Shown here one piece after another: positions 31,201 to 38,702 of a DNA stretch of 64,000 nt. The position numbers were made by a program, and so were the translations under genes. The DNA is from Sediminicola luteus (GTDB lineage Bacteria > Bacteroidota > Bacteroidia > Flavobacteriales > Flavobacteriaceae), in the NCBI RefSeq assembly GCF_002514735.1, contig NZ_KZ300476.1, positions 62,001 through 126,000 of the forward strand, written 5' to 3'. Under the pieces are notes generated by a model, which made no database searches, was not told where the DNA came from, and saw only the letters and a list, made by a program, of their open reading frames with translations. The first letter of the stretch is position 1. Every line of letters begins with the position of its first letter.

Positions 31201-34200
31201 TAGACGTGACCGGAAGCGGTACCGAAATAAGTGCCGCCGATGGAGCCGCCACCGCCGATGGCACAGAGACCGAGACCATAACCGTACAATTACGTGATGC
31301 CTCGGGCAATGTGATCAACCAGGCCGGGGTGGGCGTAACCTTTAACGTGACCGGTAGCGCCGTACTATCCAGCGCCACCGCTACCACCAACGCCTCGGGT
31401 GTGGCCACCATTACCGTGACCAATACCATAGAAGAGACCGTGGACGTGACCGCCACCGTGGACCATGATGCCAACGGCGCCACTGCCGAACTGGCCATCG
31501 TCAACGGATCACCGGCACAAGTGGCATTCTCCAATGCCCCGATAGACGTGACCGGAAGCGGTACCGAAATAAGTGCTGCCGATGGTGCCGCTACAGCCGA
31601 TGGCAACGAGACCGAGACCATAACCGTACAATTACGCGATGCCTCCGGCAATGTGATCAACCAGGCCGGGGTGGGCGTAACCTTTAACGTGACCGGTAGC
31701 GCCGTACTATCCAGCGCCACCGCTACCACCGATACCTCGGGCGTGGCCACCATTACCGTGACCAATACCATTGAGGAGACCGTGGACGTGACCGCCACCG
31801 TGGACCATGACGCCAACGGCGCCACCGCCGAACTGGCCATTGTCAATGGATCACCCGCGCAGGTAGCGTTCTCCAATGCCCCGATAGACGTGACCGGAAG
31901 TGGTACGGAGATTTCCGCCGCCGATGGAGCAGCCACAGCAGATGGCACAGAGACCGAGACCATAACCGTACAATTACGTGATGCCTCGGGCAATGTAATC
32001 AACCAGGCCGGGGTGGACGTAACCTTTAACGTGACCGGTAGCGCCGTACTATCCAGCGCCACCGCTACCACCGATGCCTCGGGTGTGGCCACCATTACCG
32101 TGACCAATACCATAGAAGAGACCGTGGACGTGACCGCCACCGTGGACCATGATGCCAACGGCGCCACTGCCGAACTGGCCATCGTCAACGGATCACCCGG
32201 GCAAGTAGCGTTCTCCAATGCACCGATAGATGTAACAGGAAGCGGTACCGAAATAAGTGCCGCCGATGGTGCCGCCACCGCAGATGGCAGCGAGACCGAG
32301 ACCATAACCGTTCAGTTGCGCGATGCCTCGGGCAACGTGATCAACCAGGCCGGTGTGGGCGTATCCTTTAACGTGACCGGTAGCGCCGTACTATCGAGCG
32401 CCACCACTACCACCGATGCCTCAGGTGTGGCCACCATTACCGTGACCAATACCGTAGCAGAGACCGTGGACATGACCGCCACCGTGGACCATGACAACAA
32501 TGGTGCTACTGCCGAGCTTGCAATTGTCAATGGCTCGCCAGCTAGTATCAATTTTGTACCAGGGAGTCTAAATGCTTCAGCTTCAACTATCGTTACTACC
32601 GCTAACAACGCCATTGCCGATGGCACGGCAACCAATACGGTAACCGTAACTATAAGGGATGTGAACGCTAATCCTATTCCCAACATAGCGGTAATCGTAG
32701 CATTAACAGGAACGGGATCGGCCGTGGTAGGAACGATTGCACCCAATACAGATATGAATGGAGAAATTTCCATTGATATGACCAACATCCTGCCGGAGAA
32801 TCTAACAGTAGGCTTTACCGTAAATGCCGTGGCAAGTGTAGATAATACTTCTGTACTATTTGACCCACATCCCATCTTGGTAGCTATTGGAGTTGATGGA
32901 AACAATGGTAATAATGCCAATACAAGTACATTAACCGCAGCTCAGCTAAACAGTTTACCAACTACAAACGGGGCTATACCTGCAAACGAGGCTGCTTACC
33001 TAGAGGCCATAGCCGCCAACGAAGGGCCGTTCTCCAGTCCGGCTACGGAGGCCGAGGTACAGGCCATGATCGACCGTGTAAACGCTGCCGAGTCATTATT
33101 GGCCAACATCGGAATCGATGCCACAAATGGTAACAACGCCAATACCTCCACGGTGACCGCTGCCGAACTCAACGCTCTCACCGGGGTATCCGGTGCCATA
33201 TCAGGCAACGAGGCTGCCTATCGTGAGGCCATAGCCGCTAACGAAGGACCGTTCTCCAGTCCGGCTACGGAGGCCGAGGTACAGGCCATGATCGACCGTG
33301 TAAACGCTGCCGAGTCATTATTGGCCAACATCGGAATCGATGCCACAAATGGTAACAACGCCAATACCTCCACGGTGACCGCTGCCGAACTCAACGCTCT
33401 CACCGGGGTATCCGGTGCCATACCAGGCAACGAGGCTGCCTATCGTGAGGCCATAGCCGCTAACGAAGGACCGTTCTCCAGTCCGGCTACGGAAGCCGAG
33501 GTACAGGCCATGATCGACCGTGTGAACGCTGCCGAGTCATTATTGGCCAACATCGGAATCGATGCCACAAATGGTAACAATGCCAATACCTCTTCAGTGA
33601 CCGCTGCCGAACTCAACGCTCTCACCGGGGTATCCGGTGCCATACCAGGCAACGAGGCTGCCTATCGTGAGGCCATAGCCGCTAACGAAGGGCCGTTCTC
33701 CAGTCCGGCTACGGAAACCGAGGTACAGGCCATGATCGACCGTGTGAACGCTGCCGAGTCATTATTGGCCAACATCGGAATCGATGCCACAAATGGTAAC
33801 AATGCCAATACCTCTTCAGTGACCGCTGCCGAACTCAACGCTCTCACCGGGGTATCCGGTGCCATACCAGGCAACGAGGCTGCCTATCGTGAGGCCATAG
33901 CCGCTAACGAAGGGCCGTTCTCCAGTCCGGCTACGGAAACCGAGGTACAGGCCATGATCGACCGTGTGAACGCTGCCGAGTCATTATTGGCCAACATCGG
34001 AATCGATGCCACAAATGGTAACAATGCCAATACCTCTTCAGTGACCGCTGCCGAACTCAACGCTCTCACCGGGGTATCCGGTGCCATACCAGGCAACGAG
34101 GCTGCCTATCGTGAGGCCATAGCCGCTAACGAAGGACCGTTCTCCAGTCCGGCTACGGAAGCCGAGGTACAGGCCATGATCGACCGTGTGAACGCTGCAG

Positions 34201-37200
34201 AGTCGTTACTCGCCAACATCGGAATCGATGCCAGTAATGGTAACAACGCCAATACCTCCACGGTGACCGCTGCCGAACTTAACGCTCTCACCGGGGTATC
34301 CAGTGCCATCGCAGGCAATGAGGCCGCTTACCTAGAGGCCATTGCCGCCAACGAAGGGCCGTTCTCTAGTCCGGCTACCGAAGCCGAGGTACAAGCCATG
34401 ATCGACCGTGTGAACGCTGCCGAGTCGTTACTAGCCAACATCGGTATCGATGCCAGTAATGGTAACAATGCCAATACCTCCACGGTGACCGCTGCGGAAC
34501 TTAACGGACTCACCGGGGTATCCGGTGCCATTGCCGCTAACGAGGCCGCTTACCTAGAGGCCATCGCAGCCAACGAAGGGCCGTTCTCCAGTCCGGCTAC
34601 CGAAGCCGAGGTACAGGCTATTATCGACCGTGTAAACGCTGCCGAGTCCTTATTGGCCAACATCGGAATCGATGCCAGCAACGGTAACAACGCCAATACC
34701 TCTTCAGTGACCGCTGCCGAGCTTAACGGACTCACCGGGGTATCCGGTGCCATTGCCGCTAACGAGGCCGCTTACCTAGAGGCCATTGCCGCCAACGAAG
34801 GGCCGTTCTCCAGTCCGGCCACCGAAGCCGAAGTTCAGGCCATGATCGACCGGGTGAACGCTGCCGAGTCGTTGCTTGCCAACATCGGAATAGATGCCAA
34901 CAACGGTAACAATGCCAATACCTCCGCAGTGACCGCTGCCGAGCTTAACGGACTTACCGGGGTATCCGGTGCCATTGCCGCTAACGAGGCCGCTTACCTA
35001 GAGGCCATCGCAGCCAACGAAGGGCCGTTCTCTAGTCCGGCTACCGAAGCCGAGGTACAGGCCATGATCGACCGTGTGAACGCTGCCGAGTCGTTATTGG
35101 CCAACATCGGAATCGATGCCAGCAACGGTAACAATGCCAATACCTCCACAGTGACCGCTGCCGAACTTAACGGACTCACCGGGGTATCCGGTGCCATTGC
35201 CGGAAACGAGGCTGCCTATCGTGAGGCCATAGCTGCCAACGAAGGACCGTTCTCCAGCCCGGCCACCGAAGCCGAGGTACAGGCCATGATCGACCGTGTA
35301 AACGCTGCCGAGTCGTTACTCGCCAACATTGGTATCGATGCCAGCAATGGTAACAACGCCAATACTTCCGCCGTGACAGCTGCCGAACTTAACGGACTCA
35401 CCGGGGTATCCGGTGCCATTGCCGCCAACGAGGCCGCTTACCTAGAAGCCATCGCAGCCAACGAAGGGCCGTTCTCCAGCCCGGCCACCGAAGCCGAGGT
35501 ACAGGCCATGATCGACCGTGTAAACGCTGCCGAGTCGTTATTAGTGAATATCGGTATCGATGCCACAAATGGTAACAACGCCAATACATCGGCCGTGACC
35601 GCTGCCGAACTTAACGGACTTACTGGGGTTTCCGGTGCCATCGCAGGCAATGAGGCCGCTTACCTAGAGGCCATAGCTGCCAACGAAGGACCGTTCTCCA
35701 GCCCGGCCACCGAAGCCGAGGTACAGGATATGATCGACCGTGTAAACGCTGCCGAGTCGTTACTCGCCAACATCGGTATCGATGCCAGTAATGGTAACAA
35801 CGCCAATACCTCCACGGTGACCGCTGCCGAACTTAACGGACTCACCGGGGTATCCGGTGCCATTGCCGCTAACGAGGCCGCTTACCTAGAGGCCATCGCA
35901 GCCAACGAAGGGCCGTTCTCCAGTCCGGCCACCGAAGCCGAGGTTCAGGCTATGATCGACCGTGTGAACGCTGCCGAGTCGTTGCTTGCCAACATCGGAA
36001 TCGATGCCAGTAACGGTAACAATGCCAATACCTCCGCAGTGACCGCTGCCGAACTTAATGGACTTACCGGGGTTTCCGGTGCCATCGCAGGCAATGAGGC
36101 CGCTTATCTAGAGGCCATTGCCGCCAACGAAGGACCGTTCTCCAGCCCGGCCACCGAAGCCGAGGTTCAGGCCATGATCGACCTTGTGAATGCTGCCGAG
36201 TCGTTGCTTGCCAACATCGGAATCGATGCCAGTAATGGTAACAATGCCAATACCTCCGCAGTGACAGCTGCCGAACTTAACGGACTTACCGGGGTATCAG
36301 GTGCCATCGCAGGCAATGAGGCCGCTTACCTAGAGGCCATTGCCGCTAACGAAGGACCGTTCTCCAGCCCGGCCACCGAAGCCGAGGTACAAGCCATGAT
36401 CGACCGTGTAAATGCTGCCGAGTCGTTACTCGCCAACATCGGTATCGATGCCAGCAACGGTAACAACGCCAATACCTCCGCAGTGACAGCTGCCGAACTC
36501 AACGGACTTACCGGGGTTTCCGGTGCCATTGCCGCCAACGAGGCCGCTTATCTAGAGGCCATTGCCGCCAACGAAGGACCGTTCTCCAGTCCGGCCACGG
36601 AAGCCGAGGTTCAGGCTATGATCGACCGTGTAAACGCTGCCGAGTCGTTACTCGCCAACATTGGTATCGATGCCAGTAATGGTAACAACGCCAATACCTC
36701 CGCAGTGACCGCTGCCGAACTTAACGGACTTACCGGGGTATCAGGTGCCATTGCCGCTAACGAGGCCGCTTACCTAGAGGCCATCGCCGCTAACGAAGGG
36801 CCGTTCTCTAGTCCGGCCACGGAAGCCGAAGTACAGGCCATGATCGACCGTGTAAACGCTGCCGAGTCGTTACTAGCCAACATCGGTATCGATGCCAGCA
36901 ACGGTAACAACGCCAATACCTCCGCAGTGACCGCTGCCGAACTTAACGGACTCACCGGGGTTTCCGGTGCCATCGCAGGCAATGAGGCCGCTTACCTAGA
37001 GGCCATTGCTGCCAACGAAGGGCCGTTCTCCAGTCCGGCCACGGAAGCCGAGGTACAGGATATGATCGACCGTGTGAACGCTGCCGAGTCGTTGCTTGCC
37101 AACATCGGAATCGATGCCAGTAACGGTAACAACGCCAATACCTCCGCAGTGACCGCTGCCGAACTTAACGGACTTACCGGGGTATCCGGTGCCATCGCAG

Positions 37201-38603
37201 GCAATGAGGCCGCTTACCTAGAGGCCATTGCAGCCAACGAAGGGCCGTTCTCTAGTCCGGCTACCGAGGCCGAGGTACAGAACATGGTCGATATGGTAAA
37301 CCAAATAGCCGAAATCGTAGCCAACTCGAATGATCCTGCCGATGGTAATCCGTCCATAACCGATTTAGGTAATGCCGGGGCAACCAACTTGGTACCAAGT
37401 AATGAAGGGGCCTACGAAGAGGCGATAGCTAGCGCCTCCCCTGCCCCATCGACCTTGTCCCAATTGCAGGAAATCATTGATAGTGTAAATGCGAGCCAGG
37501 CGGCCATAGCCGAGGTATTGGAAGATTCCAATTCTACCGGAGGTGCACAAAACGCCAATGGTACCGCCGTAACCGTGGAACAGTTGCAACGTATTGATGG
37601 ATTGACCGGTGTGATGCCTCAGCACGAGGCCGCATACCAGACCTTGATCCAATTAGAAACCGGATTCAGTAATCCGCCGACCGTTTCGGAAATCCAAACT
37701 ATAATCGATGCTGTGAATGCACATGCCAATGATTATGATGGGGATGGTATCGCCAATGCCGAAGACCCAGATGAGCTGGATCCATGTAACCCCATGCCGG
37801 CTTATGACAATATCGCTTTCGATGTCACCAATCCGATTTGGCAACAAGCCGATTGTGACGGCGATGGTATCACTAACGCCCAAGAGATCATTGACGGTAG
37901 GAACCCATTCTGTAACGAAAACGACCTAACGGCCGATTGTGACGGAGACGGACTTACCAATGCGGAAGAAGATGCCAATGGTGATGGAGACCTGACCAAT
38001 GACGATCTAAATGGAAACGGCATACCTGATTATGTTGATGCCTTGGATACCAACGCTGATGCAGATGGTGATGGTGTTTCCAATGAATTTGAAGATCTAA
38101 ATGGCGATGGTAACCCAGACAATGACGATACTGATGGTGATGGGATTCCGAACTATCTCGATAGTGACGATGATGGCGACGGACACCCCACCCAAGATGA
38201 GTTTGCCGATCCCAATGGTGATGGTAATCCGGATGACGCTTTTGATGCCGATGGTGATGGCACCCCAGATTATCTGGAGTTCAACAATGCCGATGCAGAG
38301 GCCGAAGATAATATTGAAGTCTACAACGGATTAACACCAGATGGCAATAGTGAGAACGATGTATTCGTAATTCGAGGCATTGAACAATACGAAAATACCG
38401 TTCAGATCTACAACCGTTGGGGACAAAAAGTATTCGAGACCCAGAACTATGGTAGCCAAGGTAACTTCTTCGAAGGGATTGCCACCCAAGGTTCGACCCT
38501 AGGAAGCGACCCACTACCAGAAGGCACCTATTTCTATGCCATAAACTATGTGGTTGATGGTATCAATAGACTTAGGACCGGGTACTTGTTCATACAACGA
38601 TAA
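19203..38603 (+). CDS. Giant multidomain surface adhesin with T9SS type B sorting domain (~6,466 aa)
   Basis: Predicted to be secreted by the type IX system and held at the cell surface, probably for adhesion. The frame is open from 18990, but the ATG at 19203 begins a good signal peptide (MKSQKPWKGLNSFWFAFILF, cleaved near SFAQ), so I start there. In order by base: BspA-like/DUF285 repeats (19620-21080, 'NWNVSNV..MF' units); five LamG-like modules (from 21275, 22530, 25015, 26310, 27860), each ending in an ESYLALKYGITL-type helix; a propeller-like stretch (23820-24640); an Ig-like domain (29485-29830); eight 114-aa repeats; one more Ig-like domain; twenty 74-aa repeats; D-x-D-x-D-G calcium-binding repeats (37730-38290); and the C-terminal sorting domain (VQIYNRWGQKVFET, then LPEGTYFYAINY). 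No PorP/SprF gene follows, although such cargo genes often have one. Confidence 0.9.
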   Translation: MKSQKPWKGLNSFWFAFILFFCLGMGSSFAQTEFIIEVDLSIPSTKTNGHAADTITIPVRDYNFDIDWDYDGTFEAANSTTANLDVTPLSAQATHIYPAGTTTKQIAIRPHSGTALRFAFDNNYDAEKVTGIVNWGTTVWDGTYRMFRGCENLATMPNSAGIPNLSNTTAMDYMFAGCNVFQPGTDIGNWNVSNVINFRNMFYNCQAFNRNLNNWDVDRGINFYGMFRGCTVFNSPLNNWNINPSGAAVNLGYMFASARAFVGAGLDQWEDFPNSTIGNVTHLDAMFRDCDQFNTDIGNWKVGQVRHFQSMFQFADIFNQDLSSWTIGYIDGTTLNPVLPGNNWRINMSAMFDGTAFNQDLSAWERDNGPGDRSTMAWVDNMSVMFKNADFNHANGIGNWDVGRVANFRYMFENNSKYNNPDIANWNIGQNTGTATINMQGMFLRNSLFNHPLNSWERSGTPGVVGATGPSTLAYVNDMRDMFESNTAYNQPIGDWQVGRVRYFDEMFRNNTAFNNSSLMHWNIGVLPDGNTQYGQPITMSGMFRNAAFNQALTNWERTSSGNQSTLEHVTSLAYMFHDNSNFDQTLSNWNVSSVTNFTSMFQNASAFDQNLADWTPISGTNFTDFLDGSGLTIDQYDALLISWANQSLQNNAVFGAQGLEYCNGIDARQRLIDTFSWDLSSSGDILTANCSLPGLVGGINVWLNADNITGASDNTAFATWDNLITSTGSASSPTQGTLANQPIYHDGEAGLYNFNAYVDFDGTDDLLPFSDLSLTDYAAYIVGNIDVDNSGLFNPPGNGAHQFYVTSLDNSIRFANAGVVNYMVTPANSVQTDTDHIFSVYYNPAASVGNENSISLDGNILVSNTNTGSTLAQNTGLGAGLDGQLSEIIFIDNASYKSPTERTKIESYLALKYGITLANGSKNYLASDATSYWSNSTATTGTDSYINDIIGLGRDEASALHQKVSHSVNTSAILSVATNDDFTNANSNGTRTDISPEATVADTRKYITFAHNGGAETTNAGNTELGTGMLAPRIDREWQVQKLNWTNDITLNFGAAHAGMALYMSNLETFNTGTVEELGVLDTNGTISVANADLDANSYLTLATPISPGGVVGANLWVKANVGVSSTGSTVTDWIDQTAYNSFTINGAPQTGITLFNFNNSIDFDGSDYFEGNSEISYQELFGVFRLADATTINGVVLGTNNTTPGSEGYFWGNVETNDRLTTGDYNPVGSDDFFYSHVLGEEILLYNDNLDANMANVFRRLNGADQTLTNQFFGGGPSVDPVTNLRPYIGRRDGGSFLNGSIGEILVYPSTVGPTQRQKIQSYLAIKYGISIDQGGAGQDYLASNGTTEMWDYSEATTGFTNNIFGIGKDSASDLEQNISKSVNADAIITLAHGDVADFDAANTHGSRTPTADMSFQTIAHNGVGSGTWEAFNAATTPTDYQILDRQWQVQEHDASDNDAVAGVTLAFNVADTGASFDVADLIQGTEYYLLIDTNNNGNYTDDGQSPVALTQQGNIWYTETPINLVHQSRFTLATSTLCTGNLSYTAPNYDLSSFSGSYTLPSAASNPLGTAMFNAKAITFNKEGTRAFILDRDIDIVAFDLATPFDLQTAVLNASASSPNQTWINSHLGIAFNFDGSKVFINHDNVLEQYNITDYDVSGVNANLTPDASYTMVTNAGRFVFSPDGMSFFSLTGGASSSIARYTLTAPFDISAPTQDQTWTIGPGFASGAASFMFNYGGTKLYIKNNGDRDVYEFDLATPFDLTQITEEGISYDFFSTPGAAISVSPTGEYFYEVSGAIDAVKQSAISNPATYTESKLTYDGAINNVEKTVIYLQGDQFNDLGSGVLTPAQVTVGNVSAGLTAVLTITDIYGETDNALELTFTGTATDHDPADSITDLTFTFTNTAFSCASASNITNSGSGAAYSPNIGISFLDKPISPGGVVGANIWLKADADVYEDLGTDVAEDGDAVEQWNSSSNSEVLTGTGHTPQFNTSDINFNPSVLFAAGQMLDMPAGYSNADAIVYLVSHPDPASPAKVLFSANPNTAHAFFNTGNQFVSFLNGSVTNSLVTVPNAPHLFFMDNDGGTSQDLSVNSRTLSTYGLVLDDDIEGFGNNITMAPGLTHQYGTISEFVYFKVNDHTPLQRQQVESYLALKYGITLDQSTGQDYLASDGTTEMWDYSEATTGFTNNIFGIGKDSGSDLEQNISKSVNADAIITLAHGDVDDFDAANTDGTRTPTADMSFQTIAHNGLGNGSWEAFNAATTPTDYQILDRQWQVQEHDATDNDAVAGVTLAFDVADTGAGFNVADPLAGNTTYYMAYDANGDGDFLDTGSGDTLIELTQQGDIWYTETPIDLVHQSRFTLATYSVPPPSPGGVLGASLWLKADDGVSHTGDGTNTTAWLDRSGADYDFSDVGTLPYLYRESGINYNPSIDNPDKGDRRLQNTNSITLQTVHLVLFPTDLASLGCGNPFSESGIDDSGIRPCGVGPAWHIPGNSSDFTDGNPLSKGWLNGQIVNDPLVPAEPQILTLESAVADIIANGIEIGDSNHGRRWLGHISEIIGYNGTHSVNQLKNVESYLALKYGITLNQSAEQDYFASDWNGTTGTKMWDATGTNTSGFNNDIFGIGRDDASALEQRISKSVNQDAIITLATDDADFTAANTTHAALGSDLMFQTIANNGNTNLCWTSNNSPTISAQDYAITPRQWQVQEKGTAVGNVYIAVDVDDAEFDLPALLSGTHYYLIIDSDGDFSDATIAHQLTQVGATSTWTSPAIDFNDGDYFAIATQGDVSIVATTNDAVVVLGTTTEAISPTVTQGTPTLYTIDYDAAAEAEGFADITTPTALAGANYTIPANPTLGSYNGTMIFYDATQCNTVSDTFTITVNSPFNPGGVLGASLWLKANDGVTASPTLTQWEDKSGNNNSPNNYTKAPDWIDSGTGLANFNPLVRFDGANTEYLEWGTSIVDGFTNAELFVVPKRIHPNNGALFDFEASTGGGNAHYGLSSHRDLYESFGRTNRGYLRTENHIVGADFSGLTVNPQAPDLSLDVYNVYQISVAPADYNLYFNGTRFITDDTFTIDFQNSSGTNSFGQKNSRYFNGEIPELILFDKILLGDEKLRVNSYLSLKYGITLDQNSLEQSYVASDWNGTTGTKIWDATGTNASGFNNDIFGIGRDDASALEQRISKSVNTDAIITLSTDDTDFTAANTTHTALGSDLMFQTIANNGNTNTCWTSTNAPTISAQPYAISQRLWQVQEKGTAVGNVYIAVDVDDAEFDLPVIISGTHYYLIIDNDGDFSDATIAHQLTQVGATSTWTSPAIDFNDGDYFAIATQGDLNLVATANDATVILGTTTEAITPTITQGSVSLYTIDYDAAAQAQGFTDITTPTALAGANYTIPANPAVGTYNGTITFYDAAECNSVTDTFTITILGVSVASTGTEITASPTIITADGSSTSTITLQLKDVSGNDLALAGVEVQFAMASGTGTLSNTGIIQTNASGQATVTLTSPNLVGSGVVTAQVDTNDDDTVDGEVHTDNRPTVTYVAGPIAVNGTGTEISAADGAATADGTETETITVLLRDASGNVINQAGVGVTFNVTGSAVLSSATATTDASGVATITLTNTIEETVDVTATVDHDANGATAELAIVNGSPAQVAFSNAPIDVTGSGTEISATDGAATADGTETETITVQLRDASGNVINQAGVGVTFNVTGSAVLSSATATTNASGVATVTVTNTIEETVDVTATVDHDANGATAELAIVNGSPAQVAFSNAPIDVTGSGTEISAADGAATADGTETETITVQLRDASGNVINQAGVGVSFNVTGSAVLSSATATTDASGVATITVTNTIEETVDVTATVDHDANGATAELAIVNGSPAQIVFSNAPIDVTGSGTEISAADGAATADGTETETITVQLRDASGNVINQAGVGVTFNVTGSAVLSSATATTNASGVATITVTNTIEETVDVTATVDHDTNGATAELAIVNGSPAQVAFSNAPIDVTGSGTEISAADGAATADGTETETITVQLRDASGNVINQAGVGVTFNVTGSAVLSSATATTNASGVATITVTNTIEETVDVTATVDHDANGATAELAIVNGSPAQVAFSNAPIDVTGSGTEISAADGAATADGNETETITVQLRDASGNVINQAGVGVTFNVTGSAVLSSATATTDTSGVATITVTNTIEETVDVTATVDHDANGATAELAIVNGSPAQVAFSNAPIDVTGSGTEISAADGAATADGTETETITVQLRDASGNVINQAGVDVTFNVTGSAVLSSATATTDASGVATITVTNTIEETVDVTATVDHDANGATAELAIVNGSPGQVAFSNAPIDVTGSGTEISAADGAATADGSETETITVQLRDASGNVINQAGVGVSFNVTGSAVLSSATTTTDASGVATITVTNTVAETVDMTATVDHDNNGATAELAIVNGSPASINFVPGSLNASASTIVTTANNAIADGTATNTVTVTIRDVNANPIPNIAVIVALTGTGSAVVGTIAPNTDMNGEISIDMTNILPENLTVGFTVNAVASVDNTSVLFDPHPILVAIGVDGNNGNNANTSTLTAAQLNSLPTTNGAIPANEAAYLEAIAANEGPFSSPATEAEVQAMIDRVNAAESLLANIGIDATNGNNANTSTVTAAELNALTGVSGAISGNEAAYREAIAANEGPFSSPATEAEVQAMIDRVNAAESLLANIGIDATNGNNANTSTVTAAELNALTGVSGAIPGNEAAYREAIAANEGPFSSPATEAEVQAMIDRVNAAESLLANIGIDATNGNNANTSSVTAAELNALTGVSGAIPGNEAAYREAIAANEGPFSSPATETEVQAMIDRVNAAESLLANIGIDATNGNNANTSSVTAAELNALTGVSGAIPGNEAAYREAIAANEGPFSSPATETEVQAMIDRVNAAESLLANIGIDATNGNNANTSSVTAAELNALTGVSGAIPGNEAAYREAIAANEGPFSSPATEAEVQAMIDRVNAAESLLANIGIDASNGNNANTSTVTAAELNALTGVSSAIAGNEAAYLEAIAANEGPFSSPATEAEVQAMIDRVNAAESLLANIGIDASNGNNANTSTVTAAELNGLTGVSGAIAANEAAYLEAIAANEGPFSSPATEAEVQAIIDRVNAAESLLANIGIDASNGNNANTSSVTAAELNGLTGVSGAIAANEAAYLEAIAANEGPFSSPATEAEVQAMIDRVNAAESLLANIGIDANNGNNANTSAVTAAELNGLTGVSGAIAANEAAYLEAIAANEGPFSSPATEAEVQAMIDRVNAAESLLANIGIDASNGNNANTSTVTAAELNGLTGVSGAIAGNEAAYREAIAANEGPFSSPATEAEVQAMIDRVNAAESLLANIGIDASNGNNANTSAVTAAELNGLTGVSGAIAANEAAYLEAIAANEGPFSSPATEAEVQAMIDRVNAAESLLVNIGIDATNGNNANTSAVTAAELNGLTGVSGAIAGNEAAYLEAIAANEGPFSSPATEAEVQDMIDRVNAAESLLANIGIDASNGNNANTSTVTAAELNGLTGVSGAIAANEAAYLEAIAANEGPFSSPATEAEVQAMIDRVNAAESLLANIGIDASNGNNANTSAVTAAELNGLTGVSGAIAGNEAAYLEAIAANEGPFSSPATEAEVQAMIDLVNAAESLLANIGIDASNGNNANTSAVTAAELNGLTGVSGAIAGNEAAYLEAIAANEGPFSSPATEAEVQAMIDRVNAAESLLANIGIDASNGNNANTSAVTAAELNGLTGVSGAIAANEAAYLEAIAANEGPFSSPATEAEVQAMIDRVNAAESLLANIGIDASNGNNANTSAVTAAELNGLTGVSGAIAANEAAYLEAIAANEGPFSSPATEAEVQAMIDRVNAAESLLANIGIDASNGNNANTSAVTAAELNGLTGVSGAIAGNEAAYLEAIAANEGPFSSPATEAEVQDMIDRVNAAESLLANIGIDASNGNNANTSAVTAAELNGLTGVSGAIAGNEAAYLEAIAANEGPFSSPATEAEVQNMVDMVNQIAEIVANSNDPADGNPSITDLGNAGATNLVPSNEGAYEEAIASASPAPSTLSQLQEIIDSVNASQAAIAEVLEDSNSTGGAQNANGTAVTVEQLQRIDGLTGVMPQHEAAYQTLIQLETGFSNPPTVSEIQTIIDAVNAHANDYDGDGIANAEDPDELDPCNPMPAYDNIAFDVTNPIWQQADCDGDGITNAQEIIDGRNPFCNENDLTADCDGDGLTNAEEDANGDGDLTNDDLNGNGIPDYVDALDTNADADGDGVSNEFEDLNGDGNPDNDDTDGDGIPNYLDSDDDGDGHPTQDEFADPNGDGNPDDAFDADGDGTPDYLEFNNADAEAEDNIEVYNGLTPDGNSENDVFVIRGIEQYENTVQIYNRWGQKVFETQNYGSQGNFFEGIATQGSTLGSDPLPEGTYFYAINYVVDGINRLRTGYLFIQR
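29850..32585 (+). repeat. Eight tandem 342-bp repeats encoding Ig-like (invasin/Big_1-type) domains
   Basis: The GGTACCGAAATAAGTGC word recurs every 342 bases (first two at 29850 and 30192). Each unit encodes 114 residues with GTEISAADGAATADG, ETITVQLRDASGNVIN and SAVLSSATATT. Units differ at few positions. Diverged relatives flank the array on both sides. Confidence 0.92.
32889..37328 (+). repeat. Twenty tandem 222-bp repeats encoding 74-residue helical units
   Basis: Each unit encodes GIDA(T/S)NGNNANTS, TAAELN(A/G)LTGVSGAI, NEAAY(R/L)EAIAANEGPFSS and ATEAEVQAMIDRVNAAESLL. I count twenty AIAANEGPF occurrences at 222-base steps. Two adjacent units (33541-33762 and 33763-33984) look identical base for base. 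Two degenerate units follow to ~37730. The family is unnamed to me; similar helical repeats occur in other giant bacterial adhesins. Confidence 0.92.
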
Positions 38604-38669
38604 TACGAACCCGTCACTAACCTAAATAGCTTTAAAGCAACACTAAAAAAGCGAACAGTGATTTGTAAA

Positions 38670-38702
38670 ACCGATGTCCCTTAGGGGATGTCGGTTTTTT
38701 TT
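38670..38702 (+). terminator. Intrinsic terminator of the giant adhesin gene
   Basis: ACCGATGTCCC pairs with GGGATGTCGGT through two G-T wobbles and a TTAG loop, followed by a run of eight T residues. Confidence 0.85.

Noticed and set aside
29816-32920. Long open frames on the minus strand opposite the Ig-like repeat array (up to ~376 codons)
   Set aside because: They exist because the sense codons are biased and repeat every 342 bases. Their products are low-complexity Val/Ser/Ala repeats with no signal, and the sense frame is clearly the coding one.
32996-37204. A ladder of ~70-codon minus-strand frames every 222 bases
   Set aside because: Same cause: each is the shadow of one 74-residue repeat on the sense strand.
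32889-37328. Regular repeats reminiscent of a CRISPR array
   Set aside because: The whole 222-bp unit is repeated and coding, with no unique spacers and no cas genes.
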